Shown: positions 1-8,668, counted from the first letter of the stretch. The stretch: 64,000 nucleotides of DNA from Flavobacterium sp. UMI-01 (GCF_019656315.1 NZ_BPLU01000007.1:137313-201312), one strand, 5' to 3'. Program-made: numbers and translations. Notes: generated by a model not told the origin, from the letters alone.

Positions 1-477
1 GTAGTATTTGAACCTGAGCACAACAGCAGCCGTTCGTATTTGAAATACGCTGCTATCTTTATACTAGGACTAGGTTTAGCCGGTACCGTAGGCTATCCTA
101 TCTATCAAAAAGAACTGATGCAACAAAAAACTATGGTTGAAAAATCGGTTCAAAAACAAGTAGAAGCTAAACTTCAAGAGGCTACTTTTTTTATAAAAAA
201 TCCGCTTCCTGCAGTTACACTTTCTATCAAAGAAACCAAAACCAAAATGTCGTACCACGTAATGGCTGGGGCTTTTAGAGAAGAACGTAATGCTAATAAA
301 ATATTACAACGCCTAAAAGATTTAGGTTACGATGCCAAAAGGATTCCGCAAAACAAACACGGTTTATATCCTGTTCTTTACGGTAGCTACGCCACTTTTG
401 CCGAAGCAGAAAAAGCTAAAAAAGAAATACAACAAAAAGACAATCCCGAAGCTTGGCTCCTGATTGAATCTCTATAA
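1..477 (+). CDS. SPOR-domain membrane protein, 5' end cut by window edge
   Basis: The reading frame is open from base 1, so the gene begins upstream of the window; the TTG at 40 is not a convincing start. One membrane helix (visible residues about 15-34) is followed by a short charged stretch and a C-terminal SPOR domain of about 70 residues, with a YHVMAGAF start and a GLYPVLYGSY core. SPOR domains bind septal peptidoglycan stripped of stem peptides. In Bacteroidota such proteins often carry an HU-like DNA-binding domain before the helix, which would lie outside the window. A strong terminator follows. The SPOR call is secure; the missing N-terminal part is inference. Confidence 0.85.
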   Translation, partial: VVFEPEHNSSRSYLKYAAIFILGLGLAGTVGYPIYQKELMQQKTMVEKSVQKQVEAKLQEATFFIKNPLPAVTLSIKETKTKMSYHVMAGAFREERNANKILQRLKDLGYDAKRIPQNKHGLYPVLYGSYATFAEAEKAKKEIQQKDNPEAWLLIESL

Positions 478-482
478 GAAAC

Positions 483-517
483 AACCCCAAAAGCAATTGC
501 AATTTGGGGTTTTTTTA
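483..517 (+). terminator. Rho-independent terminator of the SPOR gene
   Basis: AACCCCAAA (483-491) pairs with TTTGGGGTT (503-511) and is followed by a run of T to 517. It lies 6 bases after the SPOR stop codon. Confidence 0.85.
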
Positions 518-705
518 TGGTTTCTAAAATGTTACACAATAAATTCACCCTAAAGCAGTTATATACATCGCATACCATTTTTTTGAAAAACCTAGGATTT
601 TGATATCCGACACTAAAAGGCTATATTTACATTGCTGACTGTTTTACAGCAAGAATTCCTTTTATAACTAATTCTAAAATACCTGAATTACGATTTTTGT
701 TACTC

Positions 706-1245
706 ATGAAAAAACTTTTTTTTATCCTTACCGTCAGTTTGTTTTTTAGTTGTAAATCCAAAAAAGTAGTTACCACGACACTCCCTATCAACGAACAAAC
801 GGAAGAAACCACCAAAGAAGCCGAAAATGCCCTTGAAGAAAAACCTGCAGCTCCTTATGTTAAACTCAATTTAAACGCCGTTAAAAGCGCTCAAAAGCTC
901 AAAGCATACGAACTAGGCAAACGACTTCTAAATACCTGTAATACGTCGAAATTTAAGCCTTATACAACAGCCGAAGCAACACCAAGTGTAATCAACAATA
1001 TTACCATTGATGCCATTTCAAAAATTTGCACCCGTTACCGCCAATATTACGGGGAATTTATCGACTTAAAACTAGCCGAAATTTATCAACTTACCGACGA
1101 CCAAACTACCGTCTATCGCTACAAAGCATTGTATTCTAAAAAAGTGGCCAACAAAGAACTTCGTGTGTATATGGACACCACAAACCGCATGTCAGCCATC
1201 AAAACCATGGACTGGGAAAATCAATATGTGGTGAAAAGGAAATAG
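706..1245 (+). CDS. Hypothetical lipoprotein
   Basis: I start this at the ATG at 706; the upstream TTG at 697 would only add three residues before the signal peptide. The product (about 179 residues) opens with MKKLFFILT and a lipobox ending FFSC at residue 18, so it should be a lipidated envelope protein. The mature part is rich in Lys, Thr and Glu and has two Cys (NTCNTSK and SKICTRYR), then ends in a beta-rich tail. I recognise no named family. It stands alone, with a terminator upstream and a repeat tract downstream. Confidence 0.75.
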   Translation: MKKLFFILTVSLFFSCKSKKVVTTTLPINEQTEETTKEAENALEEKPAAPYVKLNLNAVKSAQKLKAYELGKRLLNTCNTSKFKPYTTAEATPSVINNITIDAISKICTRYRQYYGEFIDLKLAEIYQLTDDQTTVYRYKALYSKKVANKELRVYMDTTNRMSAIKTMDWENQYVVKRK

Positions 1246-1259
1246 TTTTATAAATTGTA

Positions 1260-1486
1260 TGTTAAGTTACGCTTGTTTTTTGTGTTCTCCTATGTCAGAA
1301 AGACAAAAAATGATAATTCTATTACGTAACGTTTGTCATTCCGGAGGAATCTCAGATGCAGTAAGCTCTTTGTTTGGGACGCTTTCAGCTTGACAAACAA
1401 TGTCTGAAATCTATGACTGCATTGCCAATCTTTGTGGGCGCAAAGTCAGAGACATTTGCGCAGCGAGCTACACTTTGCGGAGCTGG
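1260..1486 (+). repeat. Interspersed repeat, left copy flanking the toxin-antitoxin pair
   Basis: This gene-free stretch shares three blocks in the same order and orientation with 2186-2314: a TTAAGTTA-GC-TTTTTTGTG block, a GTCATT..GGAGGAATCT block, and a 41-base identical block at 1440-1480 (the other copy is 2268-2308). The left copy has extra sequence between the blocks. Repeats of this kind are common between genes in Flavobacterium. The short reading frame across it is a by-product of the repeat. Confidence 0.75.
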
Positions 1487-1524
1487 TTGTGGTAAGGTAA
1501 GTCAGCGCGATCGAGTTTTTTTAT

Positions 1525-1824
1525 TTATTCCGCTAATCTGCTTTCAATATCCATTCTTTCGTGTAAAACTCTAACGACTTCAATTTCATTCGTTTTGTCT
1601 TTTTTAAAGAAAATTAAATGTGATTTCACTTTTGAATATTTATATGACTTTAGGATTTTCCCCAAGTCACAAGCCATATCTAAATCATTAACGATATATT
1701 CAATTTCGTCAATAATTAAGTTATAATATCGATCTGCTTGTTCAACGGACCAATTTTCTGCTGTATAAATCCAAATGTTATTAATGTCTTCTAATGCCTT
1801 TTCACTAATTATGTACTCTGACAT
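1525..1824 (-). CDS. parE: Type II toxin, ParE/RelE family
   Basis: The product has 99 residues, the usual ParE size. It shows the family layout: an N-terminal helical part with NIWIYTAENWS, a middle helix pair, and a C-terminal strand region with HLIFFKK and VVRVLHERMD. ParE toxins poison DNA gyrase and RelE relatives cut mRNA on the ribosome; the sequence looks closer to ParE. The start codon overlaps the antitoxin stop codon by one base (TAATG), which implies translational coupling. The target was not determined. Confidence 0.85.
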   Translation of the reverse strand: MSEYIISEKALEDINNIWIYTAENWSVEQADRYYNLIIDEIEYIVNDLDMACDLGKILKSYKYSKVKSHLIFFKKDKTNEIEVVRVLHERMDIESRLAE

Positions 1825-2069
1825 TATTTTTGAAAATTAGCTTTTAGCATTTCGAGATTTTTATTGCGGTCAAAATTTTTGATTTTACTGCTCTTTTCAC
1901 CAATTTTTAGTTCATTGATTAGAGATTTTTTTTTAGTTTCTTCTTGCTCAAAAACTCTTAAAGCAGTTCTAACAACTTCACTTACTGAACTATATTTTCC
2001 TGTAGAAATTTGTTCATTAATAAAGTTTTCAAAATAGTCACCTAATAATATTGATGTATTTCGTGCCAT
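1824..2069 (-). CDS. parD: Type II antitoxin, ParD/CC2985-like
   Basis: I place the start at 2069 (MARNTSILLG) rather than the in-frame codon at 2096, because the promoter -10 lies at 2085-2092, just upstream of this ATG. The 81-residue product begins with a ribbon-helix-helix segment (NTSILLGDYFENFINEQI), then SVSEVVRTALR, a typical ParD helix, and ends in a Lys-rich tail that would wrap the toxin. It is the first gene of the pair and probably represses its own promoter through the palindrome that overlaps it. Confidence 0.85.
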   Translation of the reverse strand: MARNTSILLGDYFENFINEQISTGKYSSVSEVVRTALRVFEQEETKKKSLINELKIGEKSSKIKNFDRNKNLEMLKANFQK

Positions 2070-2083
2070 AATTATTGTTTTTA

Positions 2084-2115
2084 CCAAAGATACCAATAAT
2101 TGGTATTAAAATCAA
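2084..2115 (-). promoter_or_regulatory. Promoter and palindromic operator of the parDE pair
   Basis: Read on the minus strand, a perfect flavobacterial -10 TATCTTTG lies at 2092-2085 and a -33 TTG at 2115-2113, 20 bases apart. A perfect inverted repeat ATACCAA-TAA-TTGGTAT (2090-2106) sits between them and touches the -10, where a ParD dimer would block RNA polymerase. Confidence 0.75.
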
Positions 2116-2185
2116 TTTTTTTCGTTTTTTGTGCAAAAGTTACTGTTAACGTTTCCATCCGCTAGCGCGAGCGCAATGTCATTAA

Positions 2186-2314
2186 GTTAAGCGTTTTTTG
2201 TGTCATTTCGACCTAGGAGGAATCTTCGTAAGTATTGCAAGTACTTTATTTGCAAATCTGTATGGGAGCAAAGTCAGAGACATTTGCGCAGCGAGCTACA
2301 CTTTGCGGAACTGG
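2186..2314 (+). repeat. Interspersed repeat, right copy flanking the toxin-antitoxin pair
   Basis: Direct copy of the repeat at 1260-1486, shorter because it lacks the extra inter-block sequence. The 41-base core at 2268-2308 is identical to 1440-1480. Together the copies bracket parDE. Confidence 0.75.
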
Positions 2315-2368
2315 GAATGCTTTCATTTTTTATTGTTTTCCATAAATATTTAAAAAATCCTAATAGGT

Positions 2369-3031
2369 TTAATTTGAATCTTTTAGTTTTAAAAAGTTTG
2401 GCTCAATATCATTTAGATAACTATTCCATTTTTTCCAACTAAAATATGAACTTGGATGCTTAATAAAAAAAACATTGATAATATTATTATTGCTTTTTAT
2501 AACCTTATGAAAAGCCCAATATCTACCTATCTTTTCTTCATTATCTTCCAATAATACAAATTGGTCACTTTCATTAATTAAGCTATTAAAATATCTTTCT
2601 GATGAATTCCCTAAAAAAATCAAATGAGTTGGTTTGATTTGTAAATTTTCAATCATTTTAATTGCAACTTTTAAATAATTTTTAAAATCATTTTGATTAG
2701 GTCTTTCTGATAACAATTTCATTGGTCTTTGAATCAAATTATAAAAACCAACTTTTGACCAAAAATCACTAATTACAAATTGATTATCACCAAACAATGC
2801 CTTATATGTATTCGAAAATATTCTCCAATTTTCTCCTGTTTCTAATCTTTTAATTATGTCAATTGTAGTGTTTGTACTATTCAAAAAATTTTGATAACAA
2901 TCATCATCAAAATTTCGATTTTTATCCACTGAATAATGACTTTCTCCAATTAACATTAATCTCAAATCTCTATTTTCATACCTTGCACCAATCCAAGGAC
3001 TCCAAATCTGTTTAAATTCTTCGTTAATCAT
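2369..3031 (-). CDS. Uracil-DNA glycosylase-like protein, last gene of a four-gene operon
   Basis: The product has 220 residues. Two short motifs recall the uracil-DNA glycosylase fold: LMLIGESHY (residues about 25-33), at the place of motif A, and IKHPSSYFSW (about 189-199), like the HPS loop of motif B. A THLIFLGN strand precedes the second motif. In known enzymes these loops hold the base pocket and the catalytic water. The fold call rests on short motifs only, so the activity is open: DNA repair, nucleotide processing or a defence effector are all possible. It lies 23 bases downstream of the small membrane gene at 3055-3267. Confidence 0.5.
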   Translation of the reverse strand: MINEEFKQIWSPWIGARYENRDLRLMLIGESHYSVDKNRNFDDDCYQNFLNSTNTTIDIIKRLETGENWRIFSNTYKALFGDNQFVISDFWSKVGFYNLIQRPMKLLSERPNQNDFKNYLKVAIKMIENLQIKPTHLIFLGNSSERYFNSLINESDQFVLLEDNEEKIGRYWAFHKVIKSNNNIINVFFIKHPSSYFSWKKWNSYLNDIEPNFLKLKDSN

Positions 3032-3054
3032 ATTACAAATTCAATCATTAATTT

Positions 3055-3267
3055 TTAGAAAAATAATTCTGATATTAGTATTGCCAAAACAAGGGTAACC
3101 CCAATAAAAGATTTAATGCACCATTCGATTTTTATTTTCAACAATTCGTATCTACTTTTTACATAATATTCTCTCTTAGCTAAAAAAAAGGGAGCAACAA
3201 TCCATGTAATTATTGATGCAATAACTCCAAATATAGCAGGAATAACAAATAAGTATATGTTTTCCAT
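3055..3267 (-). CDS. Small membrane protein with two helices
   Basis: The 70-residue product has a first membrane helix at about 5-29 (IYLFVIPAIFGVIASII) and a second at about 48-68 (IGVTLVLAILISELFF), joined by a basic loop (KREYYVKSRYELLK). I know no family for it. Its start lies directly at the end of the preceding gene (3268), so the two are almost certainly co-translated. Confidence 0.65.
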   Translation of the reverse strand: MENIYLFVIPAIFGVIASIITWIVAPFFLAKREYYVKSRYELLKIKIEWCIKSFIGVTLVLAILISELFF

Positions 3268-3495
3268 TTAAAAAATGATATTAATGATTAAAGCAATTAT
3301 TAAAGACGAGTAAAAAAACTCAAGGTAAACATTTCTTTCATTCTTCTTAATTGATTTTTCAAGTTCAGACGCTTTCCAAATATTATTCTTTTTTCTATCT
3401 ATTTCATTTTCAATTTTGGAAATATTTGATTTTGCAAAATCAATATCGTCAATATGTAGGTCTAATAAATCTACTAACTCTTGTATTTTTTCCAT
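3268..3495 (-). CDS. Small coiled-coil protein with C-terminal membrane anchor
   Basis: The 75-residue product has a charged helical region (residues 1-55, with heptad-like Leu/Ile spacing such as LVDLLDLHIDDIDFAK) and a C-terminal hydrophobic helix (about 56-75). This is a tail-anchored layout with the coil in the cytoplasm. It sits two bases after the SH3 gene and abuts the next gene. No family was recognised. Its size and tight packing suggest a small subunit of a membrane complex. Confidence 0.65.
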   Translation of the reverse strand: MEKIQELVDLLDLHIDDIDFAKSNISKIENEIDRKKNNIWKASELEKSIKKNERNVYLEFFYSSLIIALIINIIF

Positions 3496-3497
3496 TA

Positions 3498-4487
3498 TTA
3501 TTTATAATCATTGTTTATTTCGTAATTCGTAACAAGATTGTTTAAAATATGAATCTTTAAACGCCATCTATTATATTTTCCTTTATCATAAAGATATGTT
3601 TCCCATTTATTGATAGCATCAGATTTTTCATTTATTTCGTCATAATCTCCTATGAAATATTTAATAAATGTTTTATGTAATCCAACAAAAGGCTTTTCCT
3701 TATTTATTAATTCATTTGTATTTTCAGCACCGTATAATTCAATTAATTTCTCTTTAATTAAATTAAATTGTTCACTTTTAATTTGATTTGATTTATTGAT
3801 TGCATCATTTAAATTACTTTCTGTTTTTGCTAATTTAACATTTTCATTTGTAATTTGTTCTTTTAGTATTTCTTTTGAAATATATTTGAGATTTTCTTTC
3901 GAGTTATTATTGAAATAAAATTTGTCTATATATATATTATTTTCAATTTTAAAAATTGAACTTATCCTATAACAAAGAAATATCAATAACATTATTACAA
4001 CTAATATTTTAAAAATTGGTAACTCATCATAAAAAGAATATAAAGTACCAATAGTGGTTAATAAAAAACCTAATAGAATAGATTTCCCTATCAATGATAG
4101 TCTTCCATTTATTTCCAATTGAATAACTTTTCTTTTTAAGAAATAAAGCAATACAAAACATAAAATTGAGATTAACACAAATGATTTAAATAAAATCTTT
4201 TTGGTAACATTTAATTTTAAAATTTCGGGTTTTTGTTGTTTTACTTCATCTAGAAATTCATTTATGACATATCCTTTCAATGAATCTTTATATATTACCT
4301 CCAACCATCTTTTTCCTGCCGCAGTAACTTTTAAAGTATCATTTTCATTAATTTCTGTTATTTTTTCGGAATGAGATGAAGGTTTTTCCATTAAATAAAT
4401 ACGGTTAGTTGTTACAGCGGTTATTGTGTCGTATCCGTAAAAACTTATACTGTATAAGAGAATTATGTAAAAGTAGATTTTTTTCAT
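3498..4487 (-). CDS. SH3-domain membrane protein with cytoplasmic coiled coil, first gene of the operon
   Basis: I prefer the ATG at 4487 (MKKIYFYIILL); the in-frame ATG at 4505 adds six residues before the signal peptide. Layout of about 329 residues: signal peptide (1-18), a periplasmic bacterial SH3 domain (about 24-80, with NRIYLMEKPS and KGYVINEFL), three membrane helices (about 95-117, 127-146, 150-172), and a cytoplasmic helical region of about 155 residues. Such a protein could sense the envelope and signal inward. It leads a four-gene operon with almost no gaps (3498/3495, 3268/3267, 3055/3031). Function unknown. Confidence 0.7.
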   Translation of the reverse strand: MKKIYFYIILLYSISFYGYDTITAVTTNRIYLMEKPSSHSEKITEINENDTLKVTAAGKRWLEVIYKDSLKGYVINEFLDEVKQQKPEILKLNVTKKILFKSFVLISILCFVLLYFLKRKVIQLEINGRLSLIGKSILLGFLLTTIGTLYSFYDELPIFKILVVIMLLIFLCYRISSIFKIENNIYIDKFYFNNNSKENLKYISKEILKEQITNENVKLAKTESNLNDAINKSNQIKSEQFNLIKEKLIELYGAENTNELINKEKPFVGLHKTFIKYFIGDYDEINEKSDAINKWETYLYDKGKYNRWRLKIHILNNLVTNYEINNDYK

Positions 4488-4540
4488 ATTATATTTGAGA
4501 TTCATATTTTATATTTAATCTATTTATTGAATTGATGTTG

Positions 4541-4548
4541 CAAAGTTA
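4541..4548 (-). promoter_or_regulatory. Likely -10 element of the SH3/UDG-like operon
   Basis: The minus strand reads TAACTTTG here, a perfect TAnnTTTG. It lies 35 bases before the ATG at 4505 and 53 before that at 4487. No TTG was found at the expected -33 distance. Confidence 0.5.
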
Positions 4549-4925
4549 AAACATCAAAATATCGAAGTGTATCATTGATTACAATAAATTTATTTTTAAA
4601 TGACCAACAATATACGTCTATAAAAATAAATATTTAAATTCTTAGTCTTTGATTTAGTTAACCAATATTAGATTCGTTCATTTTAGACAAAATTAAAACT
4701 TTTTCTTACTTATCAAAGTTCTTTATTTACATTTTTATTATGAATAAAAAAACAAAATCTTATAAATTAGAGCCCTGACAGCAGCGGCATCCTTGTGGCG
4801 GCAGGCGTTAAGCCGCCACAAGATAGAGCGTATGGCAGGAACAATCCTTCCTAAAATACCCAATCGCTCAGCTCCTAAAAAAAACTTAGTCTCTCAGAAC
4901 CTTAGCAACTCAGCGCCTCCAAAAA
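4549..4925. other. Gene-free stretch with repeat debris
   Basis: No credible gene. The first 200 bases are plain AT-rich sequence. A hairpin repeat follows at 4771-4845, then a stretch with 'ctcagaaccttagcaactca' (4895-4914), a kind of tract often seen between Flavobacterium genes. Confidence 0.5.
4771..4845 (+). repeat. Structured intergenic repeat, variant copy
   Basis: AGCCCTGACAGCAG resembles the AGCCCGACAGCAG core of the copies at 15807-15924 and 62992-63110 with one extra base. It is followed by a perfect 11-bp stem (4792-4802 with 4812-4822) and GATAGAGCGTA. The blocks are in a different order from the other copies. Confidence 0.6.
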
Positions 4926-7199
4926 CTAATTCAAACTTGCCTTGAACATCCTCAGTTCTTCCCAGCTGAATTTTTCGCCATATTTTTCTTTTAGAGGCGA
5001 AACGGATTCTTCTTGGTAGCCATGGAACGCTTCGGTTAATTCTTGAATCTTATCTTCGGGCATGACATCATTGATCGTAATAGTTTTAGCATGGATTAAC
5101 TTCGTCAAATGACTTAAAATGGTTTCCTGTGTGAGTTTCCTAATGGCTGCGATTTCGGTAATTGTATTTTTTTGTACCCACAAATCGTAGGTTTCTTGAA
5201 CGGTGGATTTTTTGGGTTCTTTCTTGTCGGTTTTTTTCTTTGAAGTATAGCGATTGGTATCGGCTTCGTCTTCAATCAAAGTGACGTGGGTTTCTTTGAA
5301 CTGCGATTGGATGGCATTGGTTTTTCGGGACAGGTAATGCTTGATGTCGTTTGATGTCAGTTTTTCTTTGGAAATGGCCTCGCCCGCCACCACGGTTTCG
5401 ATAAGCAATTTGGCTTTCATCAAGCGCAAGACTGCTTTGGACTGTAATTCTTCGAGAATTTTGAGTTCGTCATAAAGGGTTTTGGCTTTTTGGGTGCGTT
5501 TGACTTCTTCGATTTTCCAAAGAATTTCGAAAACCAATTCGTCCATAGGCGCTAGGAAATAATTAAAAGCCGCCTCGATGCGCTGGCTCACATGAATCAA
5601 ATCAACGGTTTCGTTTGCAAAAATTTTGTTCAGCTGCTGAATGAATTTTTGCGAAGGCGCGAGCAAACTATCCATCGCTTGAAATTGCTTGTCGGCCCAA
5701 AGGGAGTGTTTGGATTTTAGCTTGGATTCGGTGTCGCCGTTGTAACTGTATTTGTGGTTACGCCATTCTTGTGCCAAATCATGCCATTCAAAACTGTTTA
5801 TCAGATAATTATGGATGAAATTTTTGGTTTCAAAATGCAGGGAATTTTTCAAAAGTTCGTCGGTGGCTTTGTTTTGGGCGTATTCCATCACTTCTTCATC
5901 GTTCGAAATTCCGTTCATACGCAACGGAGAAAGCAAAATAAGCCCGTTTAACGAACGTAAACGCGATAAGGCAACATAAGCCTGTCCAGGCATAAAAACT
6001 TGCGAAACATCAATCGCTGCTTTGTCAAAGGTCAAACCTTGGCTTTTATGGACTGTAATCGCCCAAGCGAGTTTGATGGGATAATGCACAAAAGTCCCCA
6101 AAACCTCCTCCTCGATTTCTTTTGTGAGTTCGTTGACTTTGTAGCGAATGTTTTGCCATTCGTATTTTTCGACCTCGATGGTTTTGTTTTCTTCGGGAAA
6201 ATGCACACGGATTTCGTTAGCCGAAAGCGTCTTGATAATCCCCATTTTTCCGTTGAAATAATTTTTATCAAAAGACAAGTCGTTTTTGACAAACATCACC
6301 TGTGCGCCTACTTTCAGTTGCAAGACTTCATCGAGCGGATACATTTTATCGGGAAAATCGCCTGTGATTTCAGGTTTAAAACTGAAAAGTTTTCCTTCCA
6401 AATCGTCAAGTGCCTGCGTGTTCATCTTGTCGGCTTTGGCATTGTGTGTCGTTAGGGTAATATACCCTTTGTTGGCTTTTAAATCAAAATTAGGTTGCAC
6501 GTATTGATTGAGCACCTCCATGTCCTGAGGCGTAATGGTGTTGTTGCGCAGATTGTTTAAAACCGAAATGAAGGTTTCATCATTCTGACGAAAAATTTTG
6601 GACAACTCGATATACAACGGTGGACTTTGCTGTACCACATGGGAATGGAAAAAGAATTTCCCTTTGTAATAGAGTCGCAATGTACTCCACTCCTCATCTC
6701 GAATCACGGGCGGTAATTGCAATAAATCGCCAATATACAAAACCTGAACTCCTCCAAAAGGTTGTGATTTTTTACGAACAGTTTGCATCATAAAATCGAT
6801 AGCGTCCAATAAATCCGCACGGAGCATACTGACTTCGTCAATCACAAGCAGTTCCATATTGCGGATGACGGCTTTCTTGACGCCGTTCATTTTGAAATGA
6901 CGACGCAAAGTATCCTTAGATTCTAATTTGACTCTATCAGAAAAATGAGAATCAACATTAAACGATGGAATAAATCCACCAAACGGCAGTTGAAACATCG
7001 AATGAATGGTTACACCACCCGCATTAAGAGCGGCAATACCCGTGGGTGCCACTACAACGGTATTTTTGTGAGTGGTTTCGATAATTTGGCGTAATAAAGT
7101 AGTTTTTCCGGTTCCGGCTTTTCCAGTAAGGAAGATGGATCGCTGGGTTTGGTTGATGAATTGCAAAGTATATTTTGCGGCGTCTGTTAATGTAGTCAT
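4926..7199 (-). CDS. AAA helicase of the Pif1/RecD-like family with C-terminal helix-turn-helix
   Basis: The product has 757 residues. The Walker A motif GKAGTGKTT is at residues 26-34 and Walker B LLVIDEVSML at about 117-126. Later come TTHNAKADKMN and the RecD/Pif1-type motif AITVHKSQGLTF with YVALSRLRSL, so this is a superfamily 1B helicase moving 5' to 3'. The last 100 residues resemble the helix-turn-helix domain found at the end of RecQ and related helicases, which may bind DNA or a partner. This arrangement is common in Bacteroidota. It stands alone and probably acts in replication-fork or recombination repair. Confidence 0.85.
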   Translation of the reverse strand: MTTLTDAAKYTLQFINQTQRSIFLTGKAGTGKTTLLRQIIETTHKNTVVVAPTGIAALNAGGVTIHSMFQLPFGGFIPSFNVDSHFSDRVKLESKDTLRRHFKMNGVKKAVIRNMELLVIDEVSMLRADLLDAIDFMMQTVRKKSQPFGGVQVLYIGDLLQLPPVIRDEEWSTLRLYYKGKFFFHSHVVQQSPPLYIELSKIFRQNDETFISVLNNLRNNTITPQDMEVLNQYVQPNFDLKANKGYITLTTHNAKADKMNTQALDDLEGKLFSFKPEITGDFPDKMYPLDEVLQLKVGAQVMFVKNDLSFDKNYFNGKMGIIKTLSANEIRVHFPEENKTIEVEKYEWQNIRYKVNELTKEIEEEVLGTFVHYPIKLAWAITVHKSQGLTFDKAAIDVSQVFMPGQAYVALSRLRSLNGLILLSPLRMNGISNDEEVMEYAQNKATDELLKNSLHFETKNFIHNYLINSFEWHDLAQEWRNHKYSYNGDTESKLKSKHSLWADKQFQAMDSLLAPSQKFIQQLNKIFANETVDLIHVSQRIEAAFNYFLAPMDELVFEILWKIEEVKRTQKAKTLYDELKILEELQSKAVLRLMKAKLLIETVVAGEAISKEKLTSNDIKHYLSRKTNAIQSQFKETHVTLIEDEADTNRYTSKKKTDKKEPKKSTVQETYDLWVQKNTITEIAAIRKLTQETILSHLTKLIHAKTITINDVMPEDKIQELTEAFHGYQEESVSPLKEKYGEKFSWEELRMFKASLN

Positions 7200-7940
7200 G
7201 GCGTATAAAATTAGAAATGTAAAAATACAATTTTTTGATTATGAATGTATTTGGAAAATTAAAGAGTGTGAGAAAATATTAAACACTTTGTCGGGTTTGA
7301 ACCATACAAGGCATATATGAAAATGTAAGACTGGGTGTTTGGATTGCTTAATTAAAACATCTAAGGGCATTGTGTTTTTATAAACATATAAACCATAAAA
7401 GTTTTCAAAGTGATTTGGAAAAGTACTTTTTAAGTCCAAAAAGTTTAGAAAACTACATGAACCAACCACTTCAGCCAGTCCTGAGCGAAGCAGAAGGGCT
7501 CGAGGTGACAGAACGTAAATAATTAAAAAACATTGTGTTATTATGTCTAGTGAAATGCCATTAACTGAAGCATTTAACCGTCACTTCGAGGGTTAATTTG
7601 TATGCTAGAAAAAAAAGCAATATAAAATGATGTTTTCTTGGTCAGGAGCATGTCGAAGCCTTATTTAAATAAAAACATCTTTGTAGTGATTTTGAATTGC
7701 AACGCGAACAGCTTTACTACTCAAATGGTATCGAGAAGCCTAATGTTCATGAAGTTCTCGATACATTTTATTAAAAAAATTATCCCTTTTTTTAATAAAA
7801 CACTCGAACATACCCAGTGTAAACTTTATCATAACGGCATTGTTACCGAGCGAAGTCGAGGTGCTTTTGCTTAAAACGCTTTGTGAATCTTCGTGGTGCT
7901 TCTTTGTAAATCTTAGTGAGATAACTAAAAACGAAACCAT
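7200..7940. other. Gene-free 740-base stretch with degenerate repeats
   Basis: No frame here looks like a real gene. Several short GAGCGAAG / TCGAGG words (7474-7495, 7591-7600, 7847-7863) match the kind of intergenic repeat seen in Flavobacterium. The tract at 7871-7920 (ACGCTTTGTGAATCTTCGTGG) is of the same kind. The three short frames across it have skewed composition and include the repeats. Confidence 0.5.
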
Positions 7941-7973
7941 AAAAAAACCTTCATTCTTAGGTTAAAATGAAGG
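7941..7973 (-). terminator. Rho-independent terminator of the OmpH-like gene
   Basis: CCTTCATT (7948-7955) pairs with AATGAAGG (7966-7973). On the minus strand the hairpin is followed by seven T (7947-7941). It lies 25 bases after the stop codon. Confidence 0.8.
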
Positions 7974-7998
7974 CTTATACTTTTTTTTAAGAAAAAAA

Positions 7999-8628
7999 TT
8001 ACTTTTTAGCTTCTGTTTTTTCTTCTTTATCTTCTTTTTTGTCTTTAGCAGCGTACTTGTCGTTCAATGCTTTGATGATTTCTTTTGTGATATCTAATTT
8101 ATCTTCAGCATACAAAATAGAAGCTACATCTCCTGTACCATAAATGTATGTGTAACCGTTCTTTTTACCGTATTCTTTGATGAATTTTTTTACACCAGAT
8201 ACTAACGAATCCATTTCTACACCACTATCTTGTTGCAATTGTTGAGCCAAAGCTTGTTGTGCATAACCTAGTTGTTGTTCTCTTTTTTGTAATTCTGCAG
8301 CTCTTTTTTGCGCCCACTCTTGTCCATTTGCCTGAGCTTGTTGTTGAAAACTAGAAGCGTCTTGCTTGAAACGATTAATTTCAGCTTCTAACTGTCTTCC
8401 TTTTTCTTCTGATTGTGCTTTGTATTTTGCTTCAAGGTCTTTTGCCTCCGTATAATTTTTCATTAACTCAGAAGTATCTACATAAGCTGTTTTAAATTCC
8501 TTTACTTCTTTTACTTCTGCTTCTTTTTGACAAGAAAAAACCAAAAATGCCAATACCATACTTGCGATGGTTTTTTTAGTCAAGTTGATGCTATTTCTTT
8601 TTTGTAATTGGTTACGCTGTAATTTCAT
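7999..8628 (-). CDS. OmpH/Skp-like lipoprotein
   Basis: I start at the ATG at 8628, not the in-frame codon at 8721, because a -10 (TATTTTTG on the minus strand) lies at 8668-8661. The 209-residue product has a long basic N-region, a hydrophobic stretch and a lipobox ending VFSC. A Skp/OmpH domain follows: a KTAYVDTSELM strand, a Gln-rich coiled coil (EAKYKAQSEEKGRQLE onward) and a YIYGTGDVASILYA closing strand. Skp proteins hold unfolded outer-membrane proteins in the periplasm. Lipidation differs from the soluble Skp of Proteobacteria. The Lys/Glu-rich tail is probably disordered. Confidence 0.85.
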   Translation of the reverse strand: MKLQRNQLQKRNSINLTKKTIASMVLAFLVFSCQKEAEVKEVKEFKTAYVDTSELMKNYTEAKDLEAKYKAQSEEKGRQLEAEINRFKQDASSFQQQAQANGQEWAQKRAAELQKREQQLGYAQQALAQQLQQDSGVEMDSLVSGVKKFIKEYGKKNGYTYIYGTGDVASILYAEDKLDITKEIIKALNDKYAAKDKKEDKEEKTEAKK

Positions 8629-8660
8629 TTTATTTTTTTTGTGATTGAATGTGATGGGAA

Positions 8661-8668
8661 CAAAAATA
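8661..8668 (-). promoter_or_regulatory. Likely -10 element of the OmpH-like gene
   Basis: The minus strand reads TATTTTTG, a match to TAnnTTTG, 32 bases before the chosen ATG at 8628. Confidence 0.5.

Noticed and set aside
1374..1574. 66-codon frame after the lipoprotein gene
   Set aside because: It lies inside the interspersed repeat and runs into the ParE gene on the other strand.
7239..7940. Three frames of 66-78 codons in the gap after the helicase gene
   Set aside because: They cover repeat words (GAGCGAAG, TCGAGG) and show no protein-like features.
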